Made by a program: the position numbers and the translations under genes
Notes under the pieces: model-generated
What the model was told of the DNA's origin: nothing
Databases searched by the model: none
The model's input: only the letters and a program-made list of their open reading frames with translations
Assembly (NCBI RefSeq): GCF_018595685.2
Contig: NZ_CP092334.1
Coordinates: 3,004,001 to 3,068,000 of the forward strand
Reading direction: 5' to 3'
Length of the DNA: 64,000 bases
From: Flavihumibacter rivuli
Lineage (GTDB): Bacteria > Bacteroidota > Bacteroidia > Chitinophagales > Chitinophagaceae
In this document: positions 24,641-33,319 of the stretch, piece after piece
Layout of the letters: every line of letters begins with the position of its first letter
Numbering within the stretch: the stretch's first letter is position 1

Positions 24641-25888
24641 TTAATAGTGACACTTCTGACATTCTGTACCACCGATCTTCTCTACGGTTACGCTATCCAT
24701 CTTGCCACTCTTCAGATCGTTATGGAACTTCTCATAAATGCTGTAGAACTTGTTGTCGGTGAACTGCACCTTGCTTTCGCGGTGACAGTTAACGCACCAT
24801 CCCATGCTCAGGTCAGAGAACTGGTATACTTCACCCATTTCCTGGATCGGGCCATGACAGGTTTGACAAGCCACCTTACCGGCCTTTACGTGCTGGGCGT
24901 GGTTGAAATAAACATGGTCAGGAAGGTTGTGGATCTTTACCCACTCGATCGGCTTGGCTTCACCAGTATATTTCTTGGCCTGGGGATCCCAACCGGTATA
25001 CTTGTAAAGCTTCTTGATCTCTTCGGTTCCGTTAACCTCGGTACCGTCTTCACGGTACAGTTTCTCACCGGCATACTCGTTGATCGCCATATGGCAGTTC
25101 ATACAGGTATTGAGGGAGGGGATATTCGCATGCTTGCCTTCCTGTGCACCACCATGGCAATACAGACAGTTGATCTGGTTGGTGCCGGCATGTACTTTGT
25201 GGGAATAATAGATAGGTTGTTCAGGCTGGTAGTCCTTGGAACGTCCAAGTCCGATCGCGCCCTGGATGGTGAAATAACCACCGATGATGAACAGTACTAC
25301 CGCGAACAGGGCGATATAGGCCTTATTCCTCCAGAAAGGAACGGGCTCATAAGAGGGGATACCTTCCTTCTCGTCGGTCAGGCGCTTCAGGTTGGAGTTC
25401 ACCTGCAACAGGATCAGCACGATAACGGCCAGCACCAGCGTCAGGATACCGTAGAGCAGGGAATTGTCACTGCCTTGGGCTTCTGCTTTAGCGCCGCCCT
25501 CTTCCTTGGGAGGAGCAGCAGCCTCGCTAGCAGCTTTATTAACGTAAGTAATGATCGCTGCAATTTCCCCATCGGTCAGGTTGGGGAACAGGTTCATCGC
25601 CGCCTTGTTGTACTGGTTGTACAGGTCGTTGAAATACTTGTTGCCCGTCTGCAGGACGGCCTGGTTGTTACGGATCCAGGCATACAACAGCTTCTTGTCG
25701 GGAACCCTTTCCTCGATCCCGGCAAGCGCCGGACCGGTCAAATTCTTGTTTACCGCATGACAGGAAGCACAGTTTTGCTGGAAAAGTGCCTTACCATCCT
25801 GGGCCCAAACATTCGTACCGAAACAAAATACAGTGAGGAAAAGGATACTGATTACAAATCTCTTCGCATTCGATCTATAGTGAATCAT
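24641..25888 (-). CDS. actA: alternative complex III subunit ActA, six-heme cytochrome c
   Basis: Exported multiheme subunit of 415 residues. The signal peptide is MIHYRSNAKRF plus a hydrophobic core, with cleavage after VWAQ. An N-terminal class I cytochrome domain (CASCH at 40-44, LTDGEIAAIITYV near its end) is followed by two hydrophobic helices near residues 148-168 and 195-220. The pentaheme region then has CLYCH, CMNCH, CQTCH, CVNCH and CQKCH. Six heme sites are thus visible, one more than the classic pentaheme ActA. The frame opens earlier with TTG (25960) but the ATG at 25888 places the signal peptide correctly. It is the first gene of the ACIII/oxidase operon. Confidence 0.93.
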   Translation of the reverse strand: MIHYRSNAKRFVISILFLTVFCFGTNVWAQDGKALFQQNCASCHAVNKNLTGPALAGIEERVPDKKLLYAWIRNNQAVLQTGNKYFNDLYNQYNKAAMNLFPNLTDGEIAAIITYVNKAASEAAAPPKEEGGAKAEAQGSDNSLLYGILTLVLAVIVLILLQVNSNLKRLTDEKEGIPSYEPVPFWRNKAYIALFAVVLFIIGGYFTIQGAIGLGRSKDYQPEQPIYYSHKVHAGTNQINCLYCHGGAQEGKHANIPSLNTCMNCHMAINEYAGEKLYREDGTEVNGTEEIKKLYKYTGWDPQAKKYTGEAKPIEWVKIHNLPDHVYFNHAQHVKAGKVACQTCHGPIQEMGEVYQFSDLSMGWCVNCHRESKVQFTDNKFYSIYEKFHNDLKSGKMDSVTVEKIGGTECQKCHY

Positions 25889-25935
25889 AAGCTGGAAATG
25901 TCTGTTGGTAATGGAAAAATATCCCAAGTCGGCTG

Positions 25936-25968
25936 CAAAAATATGACACGATATTGACAAAATATCAA
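25936..25968 (-). promoter_or_regulatory. candidate promoter of the ACIII/oxidase operon
   Basis: On the minus strand: TTG (25968-25966) preceded by TG, a 22-nt spacer, then TATTTTTG (25943-25936), a match to TAnnTTTG. The spacer is slightly long. The leader to the actA ATG would be about 40 nt. Confidence 0.45.
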
Positions 25969-26186
25969 CATCCTGAAATTTTTTTTAGCCGCATTGGGCT
26001 TGCATTTCAGCGAATTGTGTAATTTTTCGGATGGCGTTTTTGTGCCATTTGTAAACAGTTTTGTTAAAGGGTTTAACAGCCCCAAAGGCCCTGCCTTAAA
26101 TGCTTTCAGGGCAAGCGCCGGAATATTGATGTCCAACCAACGTATGAAGGCCTTCCAATCCTTCTCCCCCATATTTTCATCCCCGC

Positions 26187-26220
26187 TTTGCTTAGTTCTC
26201 CCCAATCCTCCCTAGGTTTG
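26187..26220 (+). promoter_or_regulatory. promoter of the DUF6787-purN gene, predicting a leaderless mRNA
   Basis: TTTG (26187-26190), a 22-nt spacer, then TAGGTTTG (26213-26220), ending 4 nt before the ATG at 26225. The expected start lies at the start codon itself. Confidence 0.5.
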
Positions 26221-26224
26221 CCGC

Positions 26225-27196
26225 ATGTTTGAAAAGCTCCAGCGAAAATGGAAGGTAAGTCCCACCCAGCTTTTCCTCGTACTCTGCACTTTCGCCATCG
26301 GCGGAAGCCTGACAGGCCTGGCAGGAAAAAAGCTCATGAACTTTTTGGGCATGGAGAAAGGCGTTCTGTGGGTGGTGACCTATATAATATTATTGACACT
26401 CATCTGGCCGTTGATGGTGCTCCTGGTCAGCGTACCCTTTGGACAGTTCCGGTTTTTCAGGAACTACCTGCAGAGGATGGGTAGCCGCATGGGACTTAAC
26501 CCGGCCACTGCAGTTGCCGCCACCCACCGATCAGATAATATCATTGAAAATCAAACAGAAAAGCCTCAGTCTTCGATCATGTCAACACTTGTCAACACAA
26601 GTCCCCTTCCTTCCCAACCCGTTCAACTGGCCATATTTGCCTCCGGTTCCGGCACCAATGCCCAGCAACTCATGGAACATTTTGCCGGGAATCCGGCTAT
26701 TAGGGTAAGCCTGGTGGTCAGCAATAAGCCCGAAGCCTTTGTACTGACCAGGGCGGCCAACCACAAGGTGCCAAGCCTGGTCATCGAGAAGGAGCAGTTT
26801 TTCAGGGGTGATGCCTATGTGACCGAATTGCAGCAGCAAGGGATCGATTTCATTGTCCTGGCAGGTTTTCTCTGGAAGGTACCCTCGGCCCTGATCGCCG
26901 CTTACCCTAACCGCATCATCAATATCCACCCGGCCCTACTGCCGAAATATGGCGGGAAGGGGATGTACGGGAACCATGTCCATACGGCCGTTATCGAAGC
27001 AGGTGAAAAGGAAAGCGGCATCACCATCCATTATGTGGATGAACAATACGACCATGGCGGAACCATTTTCCAGGCCACCTGCCCGGTACTTGAAGGTGAT
27101 ACACCTGAAACCCTGGCCGCCAGGATCCATGAACTGGAACATGCCCATTACCCCAGGGTAGTAGAGGAAGTGGTAAAGGCGCAGGTCCTTCGTTAA
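26225..27196 (+). CDS. purN: DUF6787 membrane domain fused to phosphoribosylglycinamide formyltransferase (PurN)
   Basis: Protein of 323 residues in two parts. Residues 1 to about 95 carry two helices and the pattern MFEKLQRKWKVSP...TFAIGGSLTGLAGKK...SVPFGQFRFF, which I recognise as the small membrane protein DUF6787. From about residue 133 there is a complete PurN: FASGSGTNAQ, LAGFLWKVP, the catalytic NIHPALLPKYGG (Asn and His) and Asp in HYVDEQYDHGG. PurN transfers formyl to GAR in purine synthesis. An in-frame ATG (26579) just before the PurN part could start a separate protein. It is a real fusion, or two genes joined by a lost stop codon. The PurN call is firm. Confidence 0.88.
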   Translation: MFEKLQRKWKVSPTQLFLVLCTFAIGGSLTGLAGKKLMNFLGMEKGVLWVVTYIILLTLIWPLMVLLVSVPFGQFRFFRNYLQRMGSRMGLNPATAVAATHRSDNIIENQTEKPQSSIMSTLVNTSPLPSQPVQLAIFASGSGTNAQQLMEHFAGNPAIRVSLVVSNKPEAFVLTRAANHKVPSLVIEKEQFFRGDAYVTELQQQGIDFIVLAGFLWKVPSALIAAYPNRIINIHPALLPKYGGKGMYGNHVHTAVIEAGEKESGITIHYVDEQYDHGGTIFQATCPVLEGDTPETLAARIHELEHAHYPRVVEEVVKAQVLR

Positions 27197-27255
27197 ATAT
27201 CCTTAACAGGCTTCCCGCTTTCCGATTTTGGTTGTACCCTTGTACCCTAAGCGTT

Positions 27256-28032
27256 ATGATGCCCAAACCAATCTGGCTGCTTGCCCTTATGCTGTTCTCC
27301 TGCCTGTTTGCTTCCGCCCAGGTCAGGGTCAGCGGTACCGTCTACGAAATGAACCGCATCTTCCCCCTCGCCTCGGTGAGTGTGTTGACCCATTCCGGCA
27401 AAGGGACCATAACCGATTCCCTGGGCCGGTACAGCATTGTAGTGGATGAAAGGGACAGTATCTATTTTTCCTACCTCGGTAAGGCCACGCCCAAATACGC
27501 GGTAAATACCATCACCACCCCTTCACAGTTCGATATATCCCTTCATGTGAACATCACCACCCTAAGGGAGGTTAGTGTGATGCCCCGCAATTACAAAATG
27601 GACTCCATCCAGAACCGGAAGGACTATGCAAAGGTCTTCGACTTCAAGAAACCCGGTATCGGATTCTCTTCTTCCCCTCCCGCCTCCGGTAATTTTGGGG
27701 TGGGCTTCGACCTGGATGAACTGATCAATGTCTTCCGCTTCCGGCGCAACCGCAGCATGCTGGCTTTCCAGGAAAGGCTGATCCTGGAAGAACAGGATAA
27801 GTTCGTTGCCCAAAGATTTACCAAGCCCAAAGTGCGCAAGATCACCGGTCTCGTAGGAAATGACCTCGATTCCTTCATGTACTACTATCGTCCTCCCTAT
27901 GAGTTCGCGGTGTATGCTTCGGAGTATGAATTCCTCGAATACATCAAAAAGGCAGGACTGGAATACCAGCGCATCAAAGCACTGGGTGGCAGGCTGGGCG
28001 CACGGAAAGAGGAACTCTTTGAGCCCTTCTGA
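27256..28032 (+). CDS. exported carboxypeptidase-like (CarboxypepD_reg-type) domain protein
   Basis: Exported protein of 258 residues. The signal peptide is MMPKPIWLLALMLFSCLFASAQ. Residues 23 to about 105 form an Ig-like regulatory-type domain (VRVSGTVYE...PLASVSVLTHSGKGTITDSLGRYSIVV...DSIYFSYLGK) as found at the N-terminus of TonB-dependent receptors. The remainder is unassigned and partly charged (FRFRRNRSMLAFQERLILEEQDKFVAQRFTK). There is no receptor barrel, so this is a stand-alone envelope protein. The frame opens with TTG at 27232; the ATG at 27256 fits the signal peptide. Confidence 0.75.
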   Translation: MMPKPIWLLALMLFSCLFASAQVRVSGTVYEMNRIFPLASVSVLTHSGKGTITDSLGRYSIVVDERDSIYFSYLGKATPKYAVNTITTPSQFDISLHVNITTLREVSVMPRNYKMDSIQNRKDYAKVFDFKKPGIGFSSSPPASGNFGVGFDLDELINVFRFRRNRSMLAFQERLILEEQDKFVAQRFTKPKVRKITGLVGNDLDSFMYYYRPPYEFAVYASEYEFLEYIKKAGLEYQRIKALGGRLGARKEELFEPF

Positions 28033-28155
28033 TACTGGACATCCTTAAGTGTAAGGTTACCCTATTGGGATGGCTACATCCAATGTTGACCATAATCAGT
28101 TGGACTACTGACCTCTACCCTTGCTTCTGAGTGGTAATTTTCGGAGTTTGGTGGA

Positions 28156-28902
28156 ATGATTACCAGTTTCCTATTGCTCCGGGTGCTTTTGTCCCTATTG
28201 GCAATGACCCCACAGGAATCTGCAACCGAAGTGATCAGGAAGGCAGACCTGAACATGAGGGGCAATACTTCCTATGCCAACCTCACCATTAAAATTATCC
28301 GCCCCTCCTGGAGCAGGGAGCTGGAACTACGGTCCTGGACCAAGGGCAACCAATTGGCCATGATCAGTATTGAAGCACCGGTAAAAGACAAGGGTACTGT
28401 TTACCTGAAACGGGGAAAGGAAGTCTGGAATTATATCCCCACCATCGAAAGGAATATCAAACTGCCGCCCAGCATGATGAGCCAAAGCTGGATGGGCACT
28501 GATTTTACCAATGACGACCTGGTCAAGGAGTTCTCCATCCTGGAAGACTATACCCACAGTTTCATTGGGGAGGAAGTGATCCTGGAGCGCTCCTGCCACA
28601 AGATCCAGTTAATACCCAAACCCCAGGCCGCAGTGGTGTGGGGAAAGATCATCACCTGGATCGATAAAAAAGATTATATCCAGCTGAAGGCTGAATACTA
28701 TGATGAAAATGGGAAGCTCATTAACCTGATGACCAGCAGCGAGATCAAGACCATGGGAGGAAGGATCCTGCCTGCCAGGCTGGAAATGACCCCATTGACC
28801 AGGAAGGGCCAGAAGACCATCATGGTCTACAAGGATATCCTTTTTGACAAAGCCATCGCCGACCAATTTTTCACCATCGAAAACATGAAGCTATTGCAAT
28901 GA
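28156..28902 (+). CDS. LolA-like outer membrane lipoprotein-sorting protein
   Basis: Periplasmic protein of 248 residues. After an N-terminal hydrophobic signal (to about residue 17) it shows the LolA-like half-barrel pattern: DLNMRGNTSYANLTIKIIRP, then SIEAPVKDKGTVYLKRGKEVWNYIPTIERNIKLPPSMMSQSWMGTDFTNDDLVKEF and the C-terminal strands DKAIADQFFTIENMKLLQ. This is the family often annotated as outer-membrane lipoprotein-sorting protein. It overlaps the next permease by 4 nt (ATGA), and the five genes to 33208 form one coupled unit. A role as periplasmic carrier for the ABC system is inferred. Confidence 0.85.
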   Translation: MITSFLLLRVLLSLLAMTPQESATEVIRKADLNMRGNTSYANLTIKIIRPSWSRELELRSWTKGNQLAMISIEAPVKDKGTVYLKRGKEVWNYIPTIERNIKLPPSMMSQSWMGTDFTNDDLVKEFSILEDYTHSFIGEEVILERSCHKIQLIPKPQAAVVWGKIITWIDKKDYIQLKAEYYDENGKLINLMTSSEIKTMGGRILPARLEMTPLTRKGQKTIMVYKDILFDKAIADQFFTIENMKLLQ

Positions 28903-30119
28903 TCTACCTGCGCATGGCCTGGCGAAATATCTGGCGCAATGCCAGGAGGACCTGGATCACCATTGCTTCAGTGAGTTTTGCCGTTATCCTTTCCACTTTC
29001 ATGTGGGCCATGCTGGAAGGCGTGTATGATAACATGATCCGAAATGTGGTAGCCTTCTCTTCCGGCTACCTGCAGATTCACAAGAAGGGCTACTGGCAGG
29101 AAAAAAGCATCGAGAATGTATTTAATGCCGATACCAGCTGGGTCAAACAGGTTGCAGGCATGGAAGGCATTACCGCCGTGGTACCCAGGATCGAAAACTT
29201 TGCCCTCGCCTCTACCGGTGAGAATACCGCCGGTGTAATGGTTCTTGGCATAGACCCCAAAAAGGAAAACCAGGTCACCAACCTGGAACAAAAGATCTCG
29301 GCGGGAAGATACCTGCGTCCTGAAGATAAAGGGGTGATCATTGGATCCGGACTTGCACGTAAACTTCGCTTAGGCGTTGGCGATAGTCTCATCCTCCTGA
29401 GCCAAGGATACCAGGCTTCCAGTGCCAATGGGCTCTTCCCTATCCTTGGCATTGTAGAAATGGGCTCTCCTGAGCTCGATAAGGTAATGGTCTATATGCC
29501 CCTCGACCAGGCCGCTGTCTTCTTCAGCCTGGATGGGCAGTTAAGTTCGTGGGCACTCATCATCAGCGACCAAAAAGAACTGGCGGCCATCAAATCAAGG
29601 CTGGCAGCAAAGATCGATCCCGGGCAATATGAGCTGATGGATTGGAAGGAAATGATGCCCGAGCTGGACCAGATGATCACTGCTGATGGCAGCGGGCACA
29701 AGATCACCCTCATGGTGCTCTACCTCGTGATCAGTTTCGGGATCTTCAGCACCATCCTCATGATGCTGGCGGAAAGGCAACATGAATTCGGTATCATGCT
29801 CGCCATTGGCATGAAGAAACACCAGTTGGCCTTCATCGTTTTACTCGAAATCGTCATGATCACCCTCATCGGTGTGGTCACCGGAAGCCTGGCCAGCCTC
29901 CCCGTTCTATTCTATTTTCTCAGCCACCCGATCCGGCTGGGTGGCGAATTAGCGACCATTTATGAGAATTATGGATTTGAACCGATCATCCCTGTATCAA
30001 CAGCCCCTTCCGTTTTCTTTTCCCAGGCAAGGGTGGTGATGGTCATCACACTATTGATAGCAGTTTATCCCCTCTATAAAATTTTCAGGATGAAACTCAT
30101 GAATGCCTTAAGAAGCTGA
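28899..30119 (+). CDS. FtsX/MacB-type ABC transporter permease (first)
   Basis: Membrane protein of 406 residues with the LolC/MacB topology: one N-terminal helix (about 20-42), a large periplasmic domain (about 45-270) and three C-terminal helices (about 275-300, 320-350 and 370-390) in the FtsX domain. The N-terminus reads YLRMAWRNIWRNARRTWITIASVS. It pairs with the next gene as a heterodimer. This class exports substrates from the outer leaflet or periplasm rather than through the cytoplasm, for example lipoproteins, which is family knowledge. Confidence 0.9.
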   Translation: MIYLRMAWRNIWRNARRTWITIASVSFAVILSTFMWAMLEGVYDNMIRNVVAFSSGYLQIHKKGYWQEKSIENVFNADTSWVKQVAGMEGITAVVPRIENFALASTGENTAGVMVLGIDPKKENQVTNLEQKISAGRYLRPEDKGVIIGSGLARKLRLGVGDSLILLSQGYQASSANGLFPILGIVEMGSPELDKVMVYMPLDQAAVFFSLDGQLSSWALIISDQKELAAIKSRLAAKIDPGQYELMDWKEMMPELDQMITADGSGHKITLMVLYLVISFGIFSTILMMLAERQHEFGIMLAIGMKKHQLAFIVLLEIVMITLIGVVTGSLASLPVLFYFLSHPIRLGGELATIYENYGFEPIIPVSTAPSVFFSQARVVMVITLLIAVYPLYKIFRMKLMNALRS

Positions 30120-30120
30120 T

Positions 30121-31335
30121 ATGCTGGTAGTAATTGCCTGGAGGAATATTTGGCGCAACCCCTTGCGAAGCCTGACCATCATCGGGTCCGTCATGATCGG
30201 CTTGTGGGCGGGCATCTTTATCCTGGCCTTTTTCCGGGGCATGACCAATGAACAGATCCGGACTGCCATTTCCCAACAACTCTCCCATATCCAGCTTCAC
30301 CATCCCCAATTCAGGGAACTGGATGAGCCTGAGTTCACCGTAAGGGATGTTACCAAACTGGATTCCATCTTCTCCCGGGAACCTGCGATCGGGGCCATTT
30401 CCAGACGCATGATCATTACCGCAATGGCCTCTTCGGCATATACTTCCTCAGGCGTGAGCATATATGGTATTGACCCTGCCGCAGAAAACGCCGTTACAGG
30501 CCTGGCTGTAAGGACCGCTACCGGAAGGTATTTCGATACTTCCACCCACAGCCAGCTGCTGATAGGGAAAAAGCTTGCGGCCAAATTACATCTCGAACTC
30601 AACAGCAAACTGGTACTTACCTTCCAGGATACAAAAGGGGAGCTCACGGCATCTGCTTTCAGGATCTGCGGAATCTATACTGCTGCCAACAGCTCCATGG
30701 AGGAAAACAATGTTTATGTCAAACAAAAGGAACTGGACTCTCTCGCAACCTTACGGGGACAGGTACACGAAATAGCAGTGCTGCTGAAGGACAATGCATT
30801 CCTTGACCAAACTGCCAGGCTAATACAACAGGCATCCCCGGGAAACAAGACAGAAACCTGGAAACAGTTATCGCCTGAACTAAGGCTGATGATCGACTCA
30901 TTTGGACAGTACATGATGATCATTATTGGGATCATCCTGGTCGCATTGGTTTTCGGCATCGTAAACACCATGCTGATGGCTGTGCTGGAAAGGGTCAGGG
31001 AGCTTGGCGTACTGATGGCCATTGGCCTGAACAAATCGAAGGTCTTTCGCATGATCATCACCGAGACCATCCTGATGACCATCCTTGGCTGTATGGCAGG
31101 CCTGCCCCTGGCATGGGTTACGGTTTACCTCACAGGCAGGAGCGGAATAAGCCTGGAAAGGTTTGCGGAAGGCCTGGCCCTATATGGCTATGGAACAAAA
31201 GTATATCCGCAGCTGGAATCAATATACTACTGGCAGGTTGGGGCGATGGCGCTGGGAGCAACCATTATTGCTGCCATCTATCCCGCCTGGAAAGCCTTAC
31301 AGTTAAACCCGGCGACTGCCATCAGAAAAATTTGA
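30121..31335 (+). CDS. FtsX/MacB-type ABC transporter permease (second)
   Basis: Protein of 404 residues with the same layout as its neighbour: WRNIWRNPLRSLTIIGSVMIGLW helix, periplasmic domain, and a C-terminal FtsX domain with three helices (MMIIIGIILVALVFGIVNTMLMAVLERVRELGVLMAIGL, and so on). It starts 1 nt after the stop of the first permease. Together with the ATPase that follows (3-nt gap) it forms a LolCDE-like transporter. Confidence 0.9.
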   Translation: MLVVIAWRNIWRNPLRSLTIIGSVMIGLWAGIFILAFFRGMTNEQIRTAISQQLSHIQLHHPQFRELDEPEFTVRDVTKLDSIFSREPAIGAISRRMIITAMASSAYTSSGVSIYGIDPAAENAVTGLAVRTATGRYFDTSTHSQLLIGKKLAAKLHLELNSKLVLTFQDTKGELTASAFRICGIYTAANSSMEENNVYVKQKELDSLATLRGQVHEIAVLLKDNAFLDQTARLIQQASPGNKTETWKQLSPELRLMIDSFGQYMMIIIGIILVALVFGIVNTMLMAVLERVRELGVLMAIGLNKSKVFRMIITETILMTILGCMAGLPLAWVTVYLTGRSGISLERFAEGLALYGYGTKVYPQLESIYYWQVGAMALGATIIAAIYPAWKALQLNPATAIRKI

Positions 31336-31338
31336 GCC

Positions 31339-32049
31339 ATGAACATGACCGTGATCGATGCACATAATGTGTCAAAAGTTTACCAACAGGGGCCTGTTAC
31401 CATCAAGGCGGTGAACAATATCCACCTGCATATTGAGAAAGGGGAATTTGTGGCATTGGTTGGTCCATCCGGATCTGGAAAAACCACGCTCCTCAACATG
31501 ATCGGCGGGCTGGATGAACCCACGACCGGGCAGGTCATCATCAATGGCGTGGACATCACCCGGCTCAAGGCCAATGAACTGATCGACTTCCGGCTGCATA
31601 ATATCGGATTCGTATTCCAATCCTTCAACCTCATCCCTGTTCTGACGGCTAAAGAGAATATAGAGTTCATCATGCTGCTGCTCAAAGTGAAGAAAGCCGA
31701 TCGGGATGCCAGGGTGCAACAACTATTAACGGAAGTGGGCCTACCGGAAAAAGCCGATGTCAAGCCGGGTGAATTGTCAGGCGGGCAACAGCAAAGGGTG
31801 GCCGTTGCGCGGGCATTGGCATCCAAACCCCAGTTCGTATTGGCCGACGAGCCCACAGCCAACCTTGATTCCAGATCGGCGGCCAACCTGCTCGATATCA
31901 TGGAAAAGCTGAACCAGGAAGAAGAAATGACCTTCGTATTCTCCACCCATGACCAAAGGGTCATCCAGCGGGCCAGGAGGGTGATCACCCTGGTCGACGG
32001 GCAAATTGACTCAGACACCAACCAAACCCCACTCCGGCATGGTGAATAG
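31339..32049 (+). CDS. LolD/MacB-type ABC transporter ATP-binding protein
   Basis: Cytoplasmic ATPase of 236 residues with Walker A GPSGSGKTT (near 41-49), Q-loop FQSFN, signature LSGGQQQRVAVARAL, Walker B FVLADEPTANLD and the switch His in STHDQRV. Close to the LolD/MacB subfamily, which drives FtsX-type permeases. A second ATG two codons in is possible. It overlaps the following barrel gene by 11 nt. Confidence 0.95.
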   Translation: MNMTVIDAHNVSKVYQQGPVTIKAVNNIHLHIEKGEFVALVGPSGSGKTTLLNMIGGLDEPTTGQVIINGVDITRLKANELIDFRLHNIGFVFQSFNLIPVLTAKENIEFIMLLLKVKKADRDARVQQLLTEVGLPEKADVKPGELSGGQQQRVAVARALASKPQFVLADEPTANLDSRSAANLLDIMEKLNQEEEMTFVFSTHDQRVIQRARRVITLVDGQIDSDTNQTPLRHGE

Positions 32050-33208
32050 GGTACTCCCGATAGTGTTGCTATACCTATGCCTTTGCCTATCGGTATGGGC
32101 ACAGGATCAACCATCCCCTAAGGTAAAAGCCGAGCTCCATGGCTATATTAAGAACATGCCCTCCGTTTCCTTTCTCAATTCAATGGACTCAGTAGAATGG
32201 CTGAACCTCTTCCATAACCGAATCAATTTTTCATTGAAACTGCCGGGTAACTTCAGTTTTAAAACGGAGATGCGTAACCGATTTTTTGCCGGCAGCCAGG
32301 TCAGCAAGACCCCTGGACTCGCACAGACCCTTGATGTGGACGATGGCCTGATGGACCTTTCCTTTGTTCCCATCAATGAAAAAGAATTCGTGTGGCACAC
32401 CAATATCGACCGGCTTAACCTGAACTGGCACCAGGGGAAATGGGACATCACCCTTGGCCGGCAAAGGATCAACTGGGGCATCCATACCATCTGGAACCCC
32501 AATGACCTGTTCAACACTTTCAATTACCTCGACTTCGACTATGAGGAAAGACCCGGTAGTGATGCGATAAGGATGCAATACAATGTAAAGGAGATGAAGT
32601 CGCTGGAACTGGCATGGAAAGCTGGCAAGGACTGGAAGAACCAAGTGACCGCATTGAAATACCGCTTCAACCTGAGGGGGTACGACTGGCAATTCCTGGG
32701 CGGGCGCTATGTGGATGATTGGGTGATCGGTAGCGGCTGGGCAGGTAGTATCGGCCAGCTCGGGTTTAAAGGGGAAGCCTCCTATTTCCACCCGGCAAGT
32801 AATTTTACCGACACCATTGGCACACTGAGCTTCACTACCGGTCTCGATTATACGCTGGAAAAGGGTTGGTACTTCTCCCTTTCCTACCTGCTCAACAGCA
32901 GTGGCGATAACCGGTTCAATGCATTCGGCGGGGGATTACTACTCAATCCAACGGCAAAAAGCCTCCTGCCTTTCAGGCATACTTCCTTCCTCCAGGCTAT
33001 GAAGGTCTTTAATCCCTTACTTACCGGTACATTAGGTATCATGTATGCGCCAGGGGGGACGAATTTCCTTTTGGTCTATCCCAGTCTTCAATATTCAGTT
33101 GCTGAGAACTGGGAACTGGCCTTCTTCAGCCAGCACTTCTTTGGCAACCAGGATGAATTCAAAACGCTTGGCAATGCGCTATACCTAAGGGTCAAATGGA
33201 ATTTTTAA
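32039..33208 (+). CDS. outer-membrane beta-barrel protein linked to the ABC cassette
   Basis: Outer membrane protein of 389 residues. The signal peptide is MVNRVLPIVLLYLCLCLSVWAQ. Many amphipathic strands end in aromatic residues, and the C-terminus is LYLRVKWNF. The stretch LGRQRINWGIHTIWNPNDLFN recalls the GRQ...WG...NP.D motif of porin-like DUF1302 proteins (inference). The frame opens with TTG (32006); the ATG at 32039 is consistent with the signal peptide and overlaps the ATPase gene by 11 nt. It is the last gene of the LolA-like/permease/ATPase unit and probably its outer-membrane partner. Confidence 0.75.
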   Translation: MVNRVLPIVLLYLCLCLSVWAQDQPSPKVKAELHGYIKNMPSVSFLNSMDSVEWLNLFHNRINFSLKLPGNFSFKTEMRNRFFAGSQVSKTPGLAQTLDVDDGLMDLSFVPINEKEFVWHTNIDRLNLNWHQGKWDITLGRQRINWGIHTIWNPNDLFNTFNYLDFDYEERPGSDAIRMQYNVKEMKSLELAWKAGKDWKNQVTALKYRFNLRGYDWQFLGGRYVDDWVIGSGWAGSIGQLGFKGEASYFHPASNFTDTIGTLSFTTGLDYTLEKGWYFSLSYLLNSSGDNRFNAFGGGLLLNPTAKSLLPFRHTSFLQAMKVFNPLLTGTLGIMYAPGGTNFLLVYPSLQYSVAENWELAFFSQHFFGNQDEFKTLGNALYLRVKWNF

Positions 33209-33319
33209 TCTCCTTCCCATCTCCCATCATCGATTTGGTAAGCAATGTCAACATGGATTGCCTTCTATCAAGGCAGCCCATACCTGTTGCGGATTTTTAG
33301 TACCTTTTAATCCTAAACC

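Noticed and set aside
24647..25957. A 436-codon open frame antisense to actA
   Set aside because: It is the shadow of the highly biased actA gene, which has heme motifs and operon context. Other long antisense frames over actB and oxidase subunit II (22587-23672 and 16205-17209) were rejected for the same reason.
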